The notes under the pieces: generated by a model
Seen by the model: the letters and a program-made list of their open reading frames with translations, nothing else
What the model was told of the DNA's origin: nothing
The model's database searches: none
Assembly (NCBI RefSeq): GCF_018408855.1
Contig: NZ_AP024323.1
Coordinates: 744,001-808,000, forward strand
Length of the DNA stretch: 64,000 nucleotides
From: Caballeronia sp. NK8
Lineage (GTDB): Bacteria > Pseudomonadota > Gammaproteobacteria > Burkholderiales > Burkholderiaceae
Direction of reading: 5' to 3'
Translations under genes and position numbers: made by a program
Part shown: positions 33,300 to 42,510 of the stretch, in pieces
Numbering within the stretch: the first letter of the stretch is position 1
Layout: every line of letters begins with the position of its first letter

Positions 33300-34027
33300 G
33301 GCTCGCCATCCTTGCTTTCGGGCGCCTGGGTCGCGAGTTTATAGCCGTGACCCCAGACCGTGAGAATGCGCTTCGGATCGGCGGCGTCCTTTTCCACTTT
33401 CGCGCGCAGCCGGTTGATATGCGTGTTGACAGTGTGCTCGTAGCCCTCATGCCGATAGCCCCATACCGCATTGAGCAGGTCCATGCGCGAGAACACTTTG
33501 CCTGGATGACGCGCGAAGTGATACAGCAGATCGAATTCGCGCGGCGTGAGTTCGATGCGCGCGCCATCGACCCACGCTTCGCGCGCGAGCGGGTCCATGG
33601 CGATGCCCGCGACTTCGATGCGCCCGGTCTCCAGCCGCGAGTCCTTCGCGACGGCATCGACGCGGCGCAGCAGCGCCTTCACACGCGCGACGAGTTCCAG
33701 CACGGAAAACGGCTTGGCGAGATAGTCATCCGCGCCGAGTTCGAGGCCGAGAATGCGGTGCACCTCGCTCGAACGCGCGCTCGTGATGATGATCGGCGTA
33801 TAGCGCGTCATCGCCCGGGCGCGGCGGCAGATTTCGAGGCCATCGACGCCGGGCAGCATCAGGTCCAGGATCAGCGCGTCCCAGCCGCCCTGTTCGAGCA
33901 GGCGCAACCCCTCGGCGCCGTCCGCGCTATGCACGACTTCATAGCGCTCGTCGCGCAGATGAAGACTCAGCACATCGGCGATATGCATGTCGTCTTCGAC
34001 GATCAGAATGCGTTTCGGATGATCCAT
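33296..34027 (-). CDS. OmpR/PhoB-family response regulator
   Basis: The 243-residue protein has a receiver domain with EDD (11-13), phosphoacceptor Asp55 (LILDLMLPG) and Lys in LAKPF. A winged-helix effector domain follows (LTPREFDLLYHFARHPGKVFSR, then VNTHINRLRAKVEKD). It is the partner of the downstream kinase. It lies 187 bp from divergent msrB, which makes the Msr operon the first candidate target. Confidence 0.85.
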   Translation of the reverse strand: MDHPKRILIVEDDMHIADVLSLHLRDERYEVVHSADGAEGLRLLEQGGWDALILDLMLPGVDGLEICRRARAMTRYTPIIITSARSSEVHRILGLELGADDYLAKPFSVLELVARVKALLRRVDAVAKDSRLETGRIEVAGIAMDPLAREAWVDGARIELTPREFDLLYHFARHPGKVFSRMDLLNAVWGYRHEGYEHTVNTHINRLRAKVEKDAADPKRILTVWGHGYKLATQAPESKDGEP

Positions 34028-34213
34028 GAACGAATGACATCGACGGGCGGTAAAAAATGCGCGCTATCCGCAGAACAAAGCGACGAGCGTCCGTGCCATT
34101 GTGCAGAAAAGCGCGCGGCCAAGTATCACATTTAATTTAACTTTCGGTGAGGACTCGGGGACACGCGCGCGACTACGATCCGGCTAACCCACTCGAATAC
34201 GAGGACACGCATC

Positions 34214-34726
34214 ATGCCGACACGCCGCCGCTTTCTTTTGACGGGCACTGCCGCCGCAGCCGCCGCGTTCGCCTTCGGCGGGCGTCTGCGCGCGCTCGCG
34301 GCCGGCAGCGAAACGCCCGCGCCGCAGGAACGCTTCGAAGTCGTTCATACCGATGACGAATGGCGCGGCCTGCTGAATCCCCGGCAATTCGACGTGCTGC
34401 GCCGCGAAGGCACCGAGCGTCCCTATACGAGCCCGCTGAACGACGAACATCGCGCCGGCACGTTCGAATGCGCGGGATGCAGGCTCGCGGTGTTCTCGTC
34501 GCACACCAAGTTCGATAGTCACACGGGCTGGCCGAGCTTCTGGGCGCCGCTCGATCATGCGGTCGCGACTCGCATCGACGGTTCGTTCGGCGTCACGCGC
34601 ACGGAAGTGCATTGCCGCCGCTGCGGAGGTCATCTGGGCCATGTCTTCGATGACGGTCCGAAGCCCACGGGCCTGCGCTATTGCATGAACGGCATAGCGA
34701 TGAATTTCACGCCGGGCGCCGTGTAA
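34214..34726 (+). CDS. msrB: Exported peptide-methionine (R)-S-oxide reductase
   Basis: The 170-residue protein has a twin-arginine leader (TRRRFLLTG followed by an Ala-rich hydrophobic stretch). The MsrB domain has zinc cysteines CAGC and CRRC, GWPSFW and the catalytic Cys157 in RYCMNG. It reduces methionine-R-sulfoxide in proteins. The leader places it in the periplasm, unlike cytosolic MsrB. It is first in a three-gene run with dipZ and msrA. Confidence 0.86.
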   Translation: MPTRRRFLLTGTAAAAAAFAFGGRLRALAAGSETPAPQERFEVVHTDDEWRGLLNPRQFDVLRREGTERPYTSPLNDEHRAGTFECAGCRLAVFSSHTKFDSHTGWPSFWAPLDHAVATRIDGSFGVTRTEVHCRRCGGHLGHVFDDGPKPTGLRYCMNGIAMNFTPGAV

Positions 34727-34766
34727 AGCGCCCTCACCCAACGATCAACCTCGACCCGACACCATC

Positions 34767-36584
34767 ATGCTGCTCATCGTCCTTGCCTATCTCGGCGGCG
34801 CGCTGACGATTCTCAGTCCGTGCATCCTGCCGGTGCTTCCTTTCGTGTTCTCGCGCGCGGATCAGCCGTTCGTGAAGAGCGGCCTGCCGCTGCTGGCGGG
34901 CATGGGCCTGACATTCGCCGCGGTCGCGACGCTCGCGGCGGTCGGCGGCGGCTGGGTCACGCAGGCCAATCAATACGGCCGCTGGGCCGCTATCGCGCTG
35001 CTCGCGATATTCGGACTCACGCTGCTGTTGCCGAGCCTGGCCGAGCGCGTGATGCATCCGCTCGTCAGCGCGGGCAATCGGCTCACCGCGTTCGCGCAGC
35101 GCGGCGACGGCAAGACGAGCGCCGGCGGATCGTTCATGCTCGGCATCGCGACGGGACTGTTGTGGGCGCCGTGCGCGGGCCCGATCCTCGGCCTCGTGCT
35201 GACGGGCGCGGCGCTCAATGGCGCGAGCGCCGGCACCACACTGTTGCTGCTGGCCTACGCCCTGGGCGCGGCGACCTCGCTTGCGGTCGCCCTGCTGATC
35301 GGCGGACGTGTGTTCGCAGCGATGAAGCGCTCGCTCGGCGCGGGCGAATGGGTGCGGCGCGGCATCGGTGCGGCGATGCTCGTCGGGGTCGTCGCGATCG
35401 GGTTCGGGCTGGACACGGGCGTGCTCGCCCGCGTGTCGACGGTGGCGACGTCGGGTATCGAACAGCAGCTCGTCGACCATCTCTCGAATCGAAACAGCGG
35501 CGCGATGATGATGTCCGCCAACGCGAACCGCGATGACAGCGCGCCCGCGATGATGCGCGCCAGCACCGAGCCGCCGAAGTCCCCGAATCCCGCGCCCTTG
35601 CCCGTGGAAGGCGCGCTGCCGCCGCTCGACGGCGCGGTGCAATGGATCAACTCGCCGCCGCTCACGAAGGAAGCGTTGCGGGGCAAGGTGGTATTGCTCG
35701 ACGTGTGGACGTATTCGTGCATCAATTGCCTGCGCACGTTGCCGTATCTGAAGAGCTGGGCACAGAAGTATCGCGATCAGGGGCTCGTGGTGATCGGCGT
35801 GCACGCGCCGGAGTTCGCGTTCGAGCGCAATGTCGACAACGTGAAGAAGGCCGTCCACGATCTCGGCATCGACTATCCCGTCGCCATCGACAATAACTTC
35901 GCGATCTGGCGCGCGTTGAACAATCAATATTGGCCGGCGCATTATTTCATTGATGCGCAAGGCAACATCCGTTATCACCACTTCGGCGAGGGCGATTATG
36001 CCCACTCCGAGCATGTGATCCAGCAATTGCTCGCCGAGGCGGGCCACGGCGCGCCGCCCGCGATGGCGATGACCGCGAAAGCCGGCGACGACGCCATCGG
36101 TCAGGGCGCGATGTTGCAGGCCGATAACGCAGACATGCGCTCGCCCGAAACGTATATCGGTTATGAGCGCGCGGAGCAGTTCATGTCGCCGGGCGGAGAA
36201 GCGCCCGATCGTCTCCACGATTACGCGGCACCGAAGTCGCTCGACGTCAACGACTGGGGGCTTGCGGGCGCGTGGAAAGTCGGCGCGGAGCATGCCACGC
36301 TCGAAGGCGCGACGGGCCGCATCGTGTATCGCTTTCATGCCCGCGATCTGCATCTCGTGCTCGGGCCGACGAAGGACGGCAAGCCGGTGCGGTTTCGCGT
36401 GAGTATCGACGGCGCGGCGCCAGGCGCCTCGCACGGCAGCGACGTGCAGGCCGATGGAGCGGGTACCGTGACCGAACAACGCCTTTATCAGCTCGTGCGG
36501 CAAACGGGCCCGGTTGCGGATCGCACGTTCACGATCGAGTTTCTCGACCCCGGTGTCGAGGCCTACGCATTCACCTTTGGTTGA
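34767..36584 (+). CDS. dipZ: DipZ-type thiol transporter with thioredoxin domain
   Basis: The 605-residue fusion has an N-terminal CcdA/DsbD-like membrane domain with a cysteine in each half (Cys19 in SPCILPVLP, and CAGP). The periplasmic thioredoxin-like domain has Cys318-Ile-Asn-Cys321. A C-terminal beta-sandwich, carbohydrate-binding-like domain (about 455-605) follows. It moves electrons from cytoplasmic thioredoxin to the outside. Between msrB and msrA it is the natural reductant for both. ATG 34767 is near the end of msrB (40 bp). Confidence 0.84.
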   Translation: MLLIVLAYLGGALTILSPCILPVLPFVFSRADQPFVKSGLPLLAGMGLTFAAVATLAAVGGGWVTQANQYGRWAAIALLAIFGLTLLLPSLAERVMHPLVSAGNRLTAFAQRGDGKTSAGGSFMLGIATGLLWAPCAGPILGLVLTGAALNGASAGTTLLLLAYALGAATSLAVALLIGGRVFAAMKRSLGAGEWVRRGIGAAMLVGVVAIGFGLDTGVLARVSTVATSGIEQQLVDHLSNRNSGAMMMSANANRDDSAPAMMRASTEPPKSPNPAPLPVEGALPPLDGAVQWINSPPLTKEALRGKVVLLDVWTYSCINCLRTLPYLKSWAQKYRDQGLVVIGVHAPEFAFERNVDNVKKAVHDLGIDYPVAIDNNFAIWRALNNQYWPAHYFIDAQGNIRYHHFGEGDYAHSEHVIQQLLAEAGHGAPPAMAMTAKAGDDAIGQGAMLQADNADMRSPETYIGYERAEQFMSPGGEAPDRLHDYAAPKSLDVNDWGLAGAWKVGAEHATLEGATGRIVYRFHARDLHLVLGPTKDGKPVRFRVSIDGAAPGASHGSDVQADGAGTVTEQRLYQLVRQTGPVADRTFTIEFLDPGVEAYAFTFG

Positions 36585-36599
36585 ACCTGAGGAGCAGAC

Positions 36600-37313
36600 A
36601 TGTTGAAAACCACCAGCAAGACGTTCAAGGCCGCGAGCGTGGTCGTGCTGTTCGCGGGCGCGTTCGCATTGCAGCGCGCCGCGCATTCCAGCGAGAATGC
36701 TGTGAAGATTCCGGCGCCCGCGCACGACGAAACCGCAGCCGCCGTGCATACCGAAACCGCCGTGTTCGCGGGCGGCTGCTTCTGGGGCGTGCAAGGCGTG
36801 TTTCAGCACGTGCGCGGCGTGAAGGAAGTGATGTCGGGTTATGCCGGCGGCGCGGCGAACACCGCGCAATACGAACGCGTGAGCGAAGGCGATACGGGTC
36901 ACGCGGAGTCTGTACGCATCACCTATGATCCGGCGCAGGTCTCCTATGGCAAGCTCCTGCAGATCTTCTTCTCGGTTGCGCATAACCCGACCGAGCTGAA
37001 CTATCAAGGCCCGGACCACGGCACGCAGTATCGCTCGGCGGTGTTTCCGACCAACGCGGCGCAACGCGACATCGTCACTGCCTATGTCGCGCAACTCGAC
37101 AAGGCGCACGTGTATGGCGGCAGGATCGTCACGAAGATCGAGGACTACAAGGGCTTCTATCCGGCCGAAGGCTATCACCAGAACTATTTGACGGAGCATC
37201 CGGACAGCCCGTATATCGCGATCAACGATCTGCCGAAGGTCGCGAACCTGAAGCAGATGTTCCCGGATGCGTATCGTCAGGACGCGGTGCTCGTGTCGGT
37301 CGCGTCCAGATAG
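36600..37313 (+). CDS. msrA: Exported peptide-methionine (S)-S-oxide reductase
   Basis: The 237-residue protein has an N-terminal membrane or signal segment (VVVLFAGAFALQRA). The MsrA domain has the catalytic Cys60 in GGCFWG, then EVMSGYAGG, GHAESVRITYDP and DHGTQYRSAVF. It repairs methionine-S-sulfoxide, complementing MsrB. Its 3' end overlaps the convergent aminotransferase gene by 37 bp, so the two transcripts are antisense at their ends. Confidence 0.87.
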   Translation: MLKTTSKTFKAASVVVLFAGAFALQRAAHSSENAVKIPAPAHDETAAAVHTETAVFAGGCFWGVQGVFQHVRGVKEVMSGYAGGAANTAQYERVSEGDTGHAESVRITYDPAQVSYGKLLQIFFSVAHNPTELNYQGPDHGTQYRSAVFPTNAAQRDIVTAYVAQLDKAHVYGGRIVTKIEDYKGFYPAEGYHQNYLTEHPDSPYIAINDLPKVANLKQMFPDAYRQDAVLVSVASR

Positions 37314-38404
37314 GCGTCGAGAATCGCGAGCACGGTGGGCATGTTCCGGCGGCCGAAGCCGAGGCGAACATGCGCGTCGCCGTGATCGATCAGCGTCGAA
37401 GGCAGCAGCAGCACGCCGGTGCGTTCGAGCAGTCCGGCGCAGAATTGCTCCGCGCCTGCGCTCTTCAATCGCACGAAGGCGATCGTGCCCGCGCGCGGAC
37501 GATGCCATGCGAAGCGGTCCGCGTGACGGGTGAAGAAATCGTCGAGCAGGCGCAGATTGGCGCGCACGATCGACACATTTCGTTCGACGAGCGCATCGGT
37601 GTGGCGCACCGCGATCGTCGAGAGATATTCGCTCGGCGCGCTGTTGCTGATGGTGAGATAGTCCTTGAACGTGCTCATGCGCGCGAGCACGTGCGCGCTC
37701 TTCGTCGCGATCCAGCCGAGCCGCAGGCCCGCGAGTCCGTGTGTCTTCGACAGCGCGCCGAGAGAAATCGCGCGCTCGTAGACATCGCATGCGGCGGGCA
37801 GGCGATCGGCAGGATCGTGTTCGAGTCCGCGATACACCTCGTCGCTGAAAAGCCATAGGCCGTGCTTGCGCGCAAATGCCACGATCGCATCGAACACGTC
37901 GCGCGTCGGCAGATAGCCGGTCGGATTATGCGGCGAACAGATCACGATCGCACGCGTCGCGGGCGTGACGAGCGTTTCCAGTTCGTCCGGATCGAGCGCC
38001 CAACCCGCTTCTTCACGCGCCTTCCACGGCGACACGCTTACGCCCAGCGCCTCGGCCACCGAATAATGCGACTGATAGCCGGGCATATGCACGATCACGT
38101 GGTCGCCCGCCGTCAGCATCGTGTTCATGAATGAATAAATGGCTTCCTGCGCGCCTGTGTGCACGATGATTTCATCTTCGCCAATCCGCTCGTAAAGCGT
38201 TGCGATCTCGCGACGCAGCGCCGGCGCGCCGGGGTATTCGGTATAGCCGAGCCACGTTTCGCGCAAACCGTCCATCGCATCTGGTTCGAGGGCGAGCAAT
38301 TCGCCGATCGACATCGATTCGGGATCGGAGCTGCACAGCAAATGCCGCGCAGTGAATTCGTGCTGCGCGAAGTAGCGTTCCAGTTTGAAGGGGGTCGGTT
38401 GCAT
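37277..38404 (-). CDS. PLP-dependent aminotransferase (class I/II)
   Basis: The 375-residue fold-type I aminotransferase has YTEYPGAPALRREIA, the HTGAQEAIY loop, SPHNPTGYLP, DEVYRGLE and the PLP lysine in LGALSKTHGLAGLRLGW. It makes a Schiff base and transfers an amino group; the amino acid is not evident. ATG 38404 is preferred over an upstream in-frame start. It is divergent from an ArgP-like LysR across 94 bp, which may regulate it. Confidence 0.8.
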   Translation of the reverse strand: MQPTPFKLERYFAQHEFTARHLLCSSDPESMSIGELLALEPDAMDGLRETWLGYTEYPGAPALRREIATLYERIGEDEIIVHTGAQEAIYSFMNTMLTAGDHVIVHMPGYQSHYSVAEALGVSVSPWKAREEAGWALDPDELETLVTPATRAIVICSPHNPTGYLPTRDVFDAIVAFARKHGLWLFSDEVYRGLEHDPADRLPAACDVYERAISLGALSKTHGLAGLRLGWIATKSAHVLARMSTFKDYLTISNSAPSEYLSTIAVRHTDALVERNVSIVRANLRLLDDFFTRHADRFAWHRPRAGTIAFVRLKSAGAEQFCAGLLERTGVLLLPSTLIDHGDAHVRLGFGRRNMPTVLAILDAYLDATDTSTAS

Positions 38405-38498
38405 GGCGTGGCTTGATCGGGATCGAAGAAAGCCGTAGTCTGCTCTCGATCTGCACAATCAAACAGCTAAACTTTCTAATCCCGATTAAGGAACGCTA

Positions 38499-39392
38499 AT
38501 GCTGGACTACGCCCTGCTCGATGCGCTGCTCGCTGTCGTTCGCACCGGTTCCTTCGAGCGCGCGGCACGCGATCTCAGCGTTACGCCTTCGGCCGTTTCG
38601 CAGCGCGTGAAGCTTCTGGAAGAACGTGTTGGGAGCCTGCTCGTCAAGCGCGGCCAGCCGTGCGAGGCGACAGCGTCGGGCGCGCTGCTGTGCCGTCATA
38701 CCGAACGCGTGCAATTGCTCGAAGCGGAACTGGGCGGACGTATGCCGACCTTGCCTGGCACGCCGAGCGAGCGACGCGCGAAGCTGCGCATCGCGGTGAA
38801 CGACGACAGCATGAGCACATGGTTCATCGACGCCGCGGCGGATTTCTGCATCGAACGCGAATTGATGCTCGATCTCGTCGTCGACGATCAGGATCACACC
38901 GCGCAGCGCATCCGTGAAGGCGATGTGCAAGGCGCGATCACCACGCAAGCCACGCCCGTGCCCGGCTGGCGCGCGACGAAGCTCGGACGCATGCGCTATC
39001 GCGCGGTATGCTCGCCCGCGTATTTCGCGCGTCATTTCGCCGACGGTCTTACACGCGACGCTTTGCGCAGCGCGCCGTGCGTCAATTTCAACGAGAAGGA
39101 TGAGTTGCAGAAACGCTTTATCAAGCGCGTGAGCCGCGTGGATATCGAACCACCCGCGCATGTGGTGCCGCACGGAGAAGGTTTCGTGCGCGCCTGCACG
39201 TCGGGGCTTGCGTGGGGCATGTGTCCGCAACGGCTGATCGCGCGGCAACTCGAAAGCGGCGAACTCGTGGAGATGTCGCCGGGATCGCGCTTCGACGTGG
39301 ACCTCTATTGGCAAAGCTGGCGGCTCGCGCTCGGCTGGCTCGACGATTTCAGCGCGATGCTCAAGCACCGCGCCAGGAGCTTTCTCGACTGA
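38499..39392 (+). CDS. ArgP/IciA-type LysR regulator
   Basis: The 297-residue protein opens with LLDALLAVVRTGSFERAARDLSVTPSAVSQRVKLLEERVGSLLVKR, the typical ArgP helix-turn-helix, and carries an ArgP effector domain. ArgP controls arginine or lysine export (argO/lysE). Here no exporter is adjacent, and the divergent neighbour is an aminotransferase. It is convergent with the DUF427 gene, three bases apart. Confidence 0.78.
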   Translation: MLDYALLDALLAVVRTGSFERAARDLSVTPSAVSQRVKLLEERVGSLLVKRGQPCEATASGALLCRHTERVQLLEAELGGRMPTLPGTPSERRAKLRIAVNDDSMSTWFIDAAADFCIERELMLDLVVDDQDHTAQRIREGDVQGAITTQATPVPGWRATKLGRMRYRAVCSPAYFARHFADGLTRDALRSAPCVNFNEKDELQKRFIKRVSRVDIEPPAHVVPHGEGFVRACTSGLAWGMCPQRLIARQLESGELVEMSPGSRFDVDLYWQSWRLALGWLDDFSAMLKHRARSFLD

Positions 39393-39395
39393 GAA

Positions 39396-39767
39396 TTACG
39401 CGGTTTCGAACGAATCGACCCGATCTTTATAGAACGCCAGATGTTCCTTGATCGACGCAACGGCGTCGTACGGCGCTTCATAGGTCCACACGGCATTGGC
39501 CGCCTTTTCTCCACCCGACGGAATGCTGTAATAGCTGCATTCGCCCTTGTAAGGGCAATACGTGGCGTGCGACGTGCGTTCGAGCAGCGACATGTCCACG
39601 TCCTTGCGCGGGACGTATAACACTTCGGGATACGATGCCTCGCGCAACGAAAGCGCATCGGTGGTATCGGCGATGACACGCCCGCCCGCTTTCACGATCA
39701 CGCGCGAGGGACTGCGCGTGATCGTGATCGGATGATCGGGACCGGGAATCTTGACGGCTCTGTCCAT
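39396..39767 (-). CDS. DUF427 protein
   Basis: The 123-residue protein has the DUF427 pattern: a beta-rich N-terminus with VIADTTDALSLREASYPEVLYVPRKDVDMSLL, then the conserved THATYCPYKGECSYYSI segment and a C-terminal WTYEAPYDAVASIKEHLAFY helix region. The function of DUF427 proteins is unknown. ATG 39767 was chosen because the family starts just there; the longer frame adds 22 non-family residues. Confidence 0.75.
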   Translation of the reverse strand: MDRAVKIPGPDHPITITRSPSRVIVKAGGRVIADTTDALSLREASYPEVLYVPRKDVDMSLLERTSHATYCPYKGECSYYSIPSGGEKAANAVWTYEAPYDAVASIKEHLAFYKDRVDSFETA

Positions 39768-39833
39768 GACTGTATTCCAGCGAAGGAAAGAAACGATGGT
39801 AGCGCCGTTGCGCCGAACGCGCAGAACCCACAA

Positions 39834-40157
39834 TCAACGGCCGAAGTAAATCGGCTTGGTGCCATCGTTGTTCATCGGCGGCATGGCGCGCATGCCCGAG
39901 GCCGATGCGCCGTCCCCCGCGCCACCGTATGCGTTCACATCCGCGTTGTGCTGGCGCGAGACGCGGCTTTCGGCAGCCTGAATATCCGACGGGTACGACG
40001 TGTTATCCGAGCGCGACGGATCGTAGCCTGCGGCTTCGACCTGCCGCAGATCCTGCTTCACCTGATCGCGCGTGACCGACGAATCGGCTTGCGCGAACGA
40101 GAGCGCCGGCGCCGCCACTACAGCGGCGATGGCCACGGCCTTGACGAACGATTTCAT
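39834..40157 (-). CDS. DUF4148 exported protein
   Basis: The 107-residue protein has a Sec signal (MKSFVKAVAIAAVVAAPALSFAQ). The DUF4148 motif follows (VTRDQVKQDLRQVEAAGYDPSRSDNTSYPSDIQAAE), found in multi-copy families in Burkholderiaceae. It is probably periplasmic; the role is unknown. GGAGG precedes the ATG at seven bases. Confidence 0.78.
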   Translation of the reverse strand: MKSFVKAVAIAAVVAAPALSFAQADSSVTRDQVKQDLRQVEAAGYDPSRSDNTSYPSDIQAAESRVSRQHNADVNAYGGAGDGASASGMRAMPPMNNDGTKPIYFGR

Positions 40158-40266
40158 GGTGAACCTCCGGGTTGTGTTGGGCTCCGCACGATGTTTTCTG
40201 TGCGTGCTCCATGAATTCAGCATCGCCTGTGCCAGCCCCCGCTGCCGGTTCGCCTCCAATCGCACA

Positions 40267-41160
40267 CTATGACGTCTTGCTTTCGATCGCCCTGACGAGC
40301 ACATGGAGCAGCCGATTCGCCGGCGTCGGCACGCCGAGCGCCTCGCCGCGCCGCACGATCAGCCCGTTCAGATGATCGATCTCGCTCGCCTTGCCGCGCG
40401 CCAGATCCTGCGCGGTCGATGAAAACTGGTTCGGCATCGTCTCCGCGATACGGCGCACGGCGGCATCGACATCGCCGGGAATCGTCACGTTGTCGGCGCG
40501 GGCGACCGCGAGACATTCCTCGACGACATCGCGCATCGCCCGCGTGACGCCCTCGCCCTGCACGAGCCTGCCGTACGGCATCTGCGTGATCGCGGACAGC
40601 GCGTTGTAGGCGCAATTCAGCACGAGTTTGGCCCACAGCGCGCCGCGCACGTTGTCGGATATGTCGGTCGGCACGCCCGCCGCCACGAATGTGCGGGCGA
40701 CCTCATCGCTTTTCGTCGACGGCTCGATCACGAGTTCGCCACGGCCGTTGTGCTTCACGTGCCCCGGCCCCGCCATTTCCGCCGCGACATACACCACTGC
40801 CGCCGCCGCCTCCTGCGGCAGCAGTTCGCGCAGACGCTCGGCATTCTCCACGCCGTTCTGCAGCGAGAGCAGCAGCGTATCGCTCTCGAGCCAGGGTGCG
40901 AGCGCGTGCGCCGCACTGTGGGTATCGGTGGACTTCACGCAGAACAGCACGAGCTCCGCGCCCTTCGCCGCGCTCGCTTCGGTGCTGGCGGTCACGCGCA
41001 CGCGCTCATCGAAATGTTGCGTGTCGAGCCGCAGGCCATCGCGCGCGATCGCTTCGACATGCTGCGGCCGCGCGATCAGCACGACCTCGTGACCTGCGCG
41101 CGCGAGCATGCCGCCGTAATAACAACCGACCGCGCCCGCACCCATGACGGCGACTTTCAT
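40267..41160 (-). CDS. panE: 2-dehydropantoate 2-reductase
   Basis: The 297-residue ketopantoate reductase has the NADPH site VMGAGAVGCYYGGMLARAGHEV at the N-terminus and SLQNGVEN. KLVLNCAYNALSAI contains the catalytic-region Lys and Asn, followed by the C-terminal helical domain with EIDHLNGLIVRRG. It reduces ketopantoate to pantoate for coenzyme A synthesis. Burkholderia genomes often hold several ApbA/PanE paralogues, so a catabolic hydroxyacid role cannot be excluded. Confidence 0.82.
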   Translation of the reverse strand: MKVAVMGAGAVGCYYGGMLARAGHEVVLIARPQHVEAIARDGLRLDTQHFDERVRVTASTEASAAKGAELVLFCVKSTDTHSAAHALAPWLESDTLLLSLQNGVENAERLRELLPQEAAAAVVYVAAEMAGPGHVKHNGRGELVIEPSTKSDEVARTFVAAGVPTDISDNVRGALWAKLVLNCAYNALSAITQMPYGRLVQGEGVTRAMRDVVEECLAVARADNVTIPGDVDAAVRRIAETMPNQFSSTAQDLARGKASEIDHLNGLIVRRGEALGVPTPANRLLHVLVRAIESKTS

Positions 41161-41635
41161 GTTTCGCTTCTCCTCGTTGCGTTGCTATGGCTCGAAACGG
41201 TAACACATGGCCGTTGCATCGCACGGCGCAGGCGATGCTTCGCATAACCGATTACGCGCAAACGCTTGCGCACGTCGACGGAAATTGCGCCGCATGCGCT
41301 GAGCGCGGCATTTTGTGGGCCGACGCACGATAGTCTGTTGAATTAGCGGTGAACCATATTGTTAAACCGGGGCGCACCGATATACGCTTCCTTTCAGCGG
41401 ATCGACGATGCTGTCCAACCAACTGCCGACCGCTATGGGGTGTGCGGCGCATGCCGCATCGGGTAGCTGAAACCTGGGGACCAACTACACGGCAAGCCGG
41501 GGGGGAAGCGTTTTGCGCGAGCATGAGGCCGCGCGGCGCACCGACGCGCCGTGCTCTTAGACAAACGCTGGTTTCGCCGCTCGGCGACGAGTAGTGAGAA
41601 GCCATAGGCGTGGGCGTTATCACGAGAACAAGAAA
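41161..41635. other. 475-bp intergenic region upstream of the GntR gene
   Basis: This divergent promoter region lies between panE and the GntR gene. I see no ribosome-site-supported frame, no clear terminator and no recognisable riboswitch. Short open frames on both strands look like chance. A GC-rich imperfect hairpin (GCGCGGCGCACCGACGCGCC) is centred near 41540. Confidence 0.4.
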
Positions 41636-42346
41636 ATGAATCATGGATATGAAGCATCGCTCGTCAAGCGCGTGGTGAATCAACTCGTCGCGGGCATCGT
41701 GAGCGGCGAATACCAGGACAACGTGCTGCCGCCACAAGTCATTCTTTCGAAGAAGCACGGCGTGAGCCGCACCATCATGCGCGAGGCCCTGAGCATTCTC
41801 ATCTCGCGCCGCATGCTCGACGTGCGGCCCAAGACGGGCACGCGCATCAAGCCGGCGCGCGAATGGCTCATCATGGATCCGGAAGTGGCCGAGTGGCGCA
41901 TGCGGGCGCTGCACGATCCGGAGTGCTTTCGCAGGCTGATCGAGTTCCGCTCGCTCGTCGATCCGCCCGCCGCCGCGCTCGCCGCGACGCGCGCGAACCG
42001 GCATCAGCGCATCGCGATCAACGCGGCCTATCAGCGGCTCGTGCACGCAAGCCCATCCGAGCCGTTGCAGTCCGCCGCCGAAGAGGCGTTGCAGGCCGCC
42101 ATCGTCGATGCGAGCGGCGACGAGTTGCTGTGCCAGATGGGCAGCGTCGTGCGCGTCGGCATCCGGACGCTGAAGGCCGCACTGCGCTCGCAACCGCATC
42201 CGCTGCCGCGCGTGCCCGAATCGCAACTGGGCGACTATGGCCGGCTCGTGCGCGCCATCGAAACCGCCGATGGCGACGGCGCGCGCAACGCGATGTCGCA
42301 GGTGCTCACGCGCACGGCCTCGCTCTGGGTCGAGGAAATCGCCTGA
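41636..42346 (+). CDS. GntR-family (FCD) regulator
   Basis: The 236-residue protein has a winged helix (LVKRVVNQLVAGIVSGEYQDNVLPPQVILSKKHGVSRTIMREALSILISRRM) and an FCD ligand domain. It resembles sugar-acid regulators such as those of galactonate or gluconate pathways (EWLIMDPEVAEWR). No catabolic partner lies beside it. ATG 41636 is chosen over an upstream frame start; the ribosome site is weak. Confidence 0.75.
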   Translation: MNHGYEASLVKRVVNQLVAGIVSGEYQDNVLPPQVILSKKHGVSRTIMREALSILISRRMLDVRPKTGTRIKPAREWLIMDPEVAEWRMRALHDPECFRRLIEFRSLVDPPAAALAATRANRHQRIAINAAYQRLVHASPSEPLQSAAEEALQAAIVDASGDELLCQMGSVVRVGIRTLKAALRSQPHPLPRVPESQLGDYGRLVRAIETADGDGARNAMSQVLTRTASLWVEEIA

Positions 42347-42510
42347 AATCGGCGTATCCATGCTGTCCGGTGCCGCAGCTGCGAGGCGGCCGCACCGTCT
42401 TCTCCGTTTCGGGAGCGCATCTTGCGCGCCCGATGCCGCAGTTTTCGGCTCGCATGCAGTCCACGTGTGACTACAATGAGTGAAGCCGGAGCAGGAAAAC
42501 GGAGGCAAGA

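Noticed and set aside
34734..37856. A 1040-codon open frame on the minus strand across msrB-dipZ-msrA
   Set aside because: The product is Arg/His/Ala-rich with no domain, and it lies antisense to three recognised genes. High GC makes long antisense frames common here.
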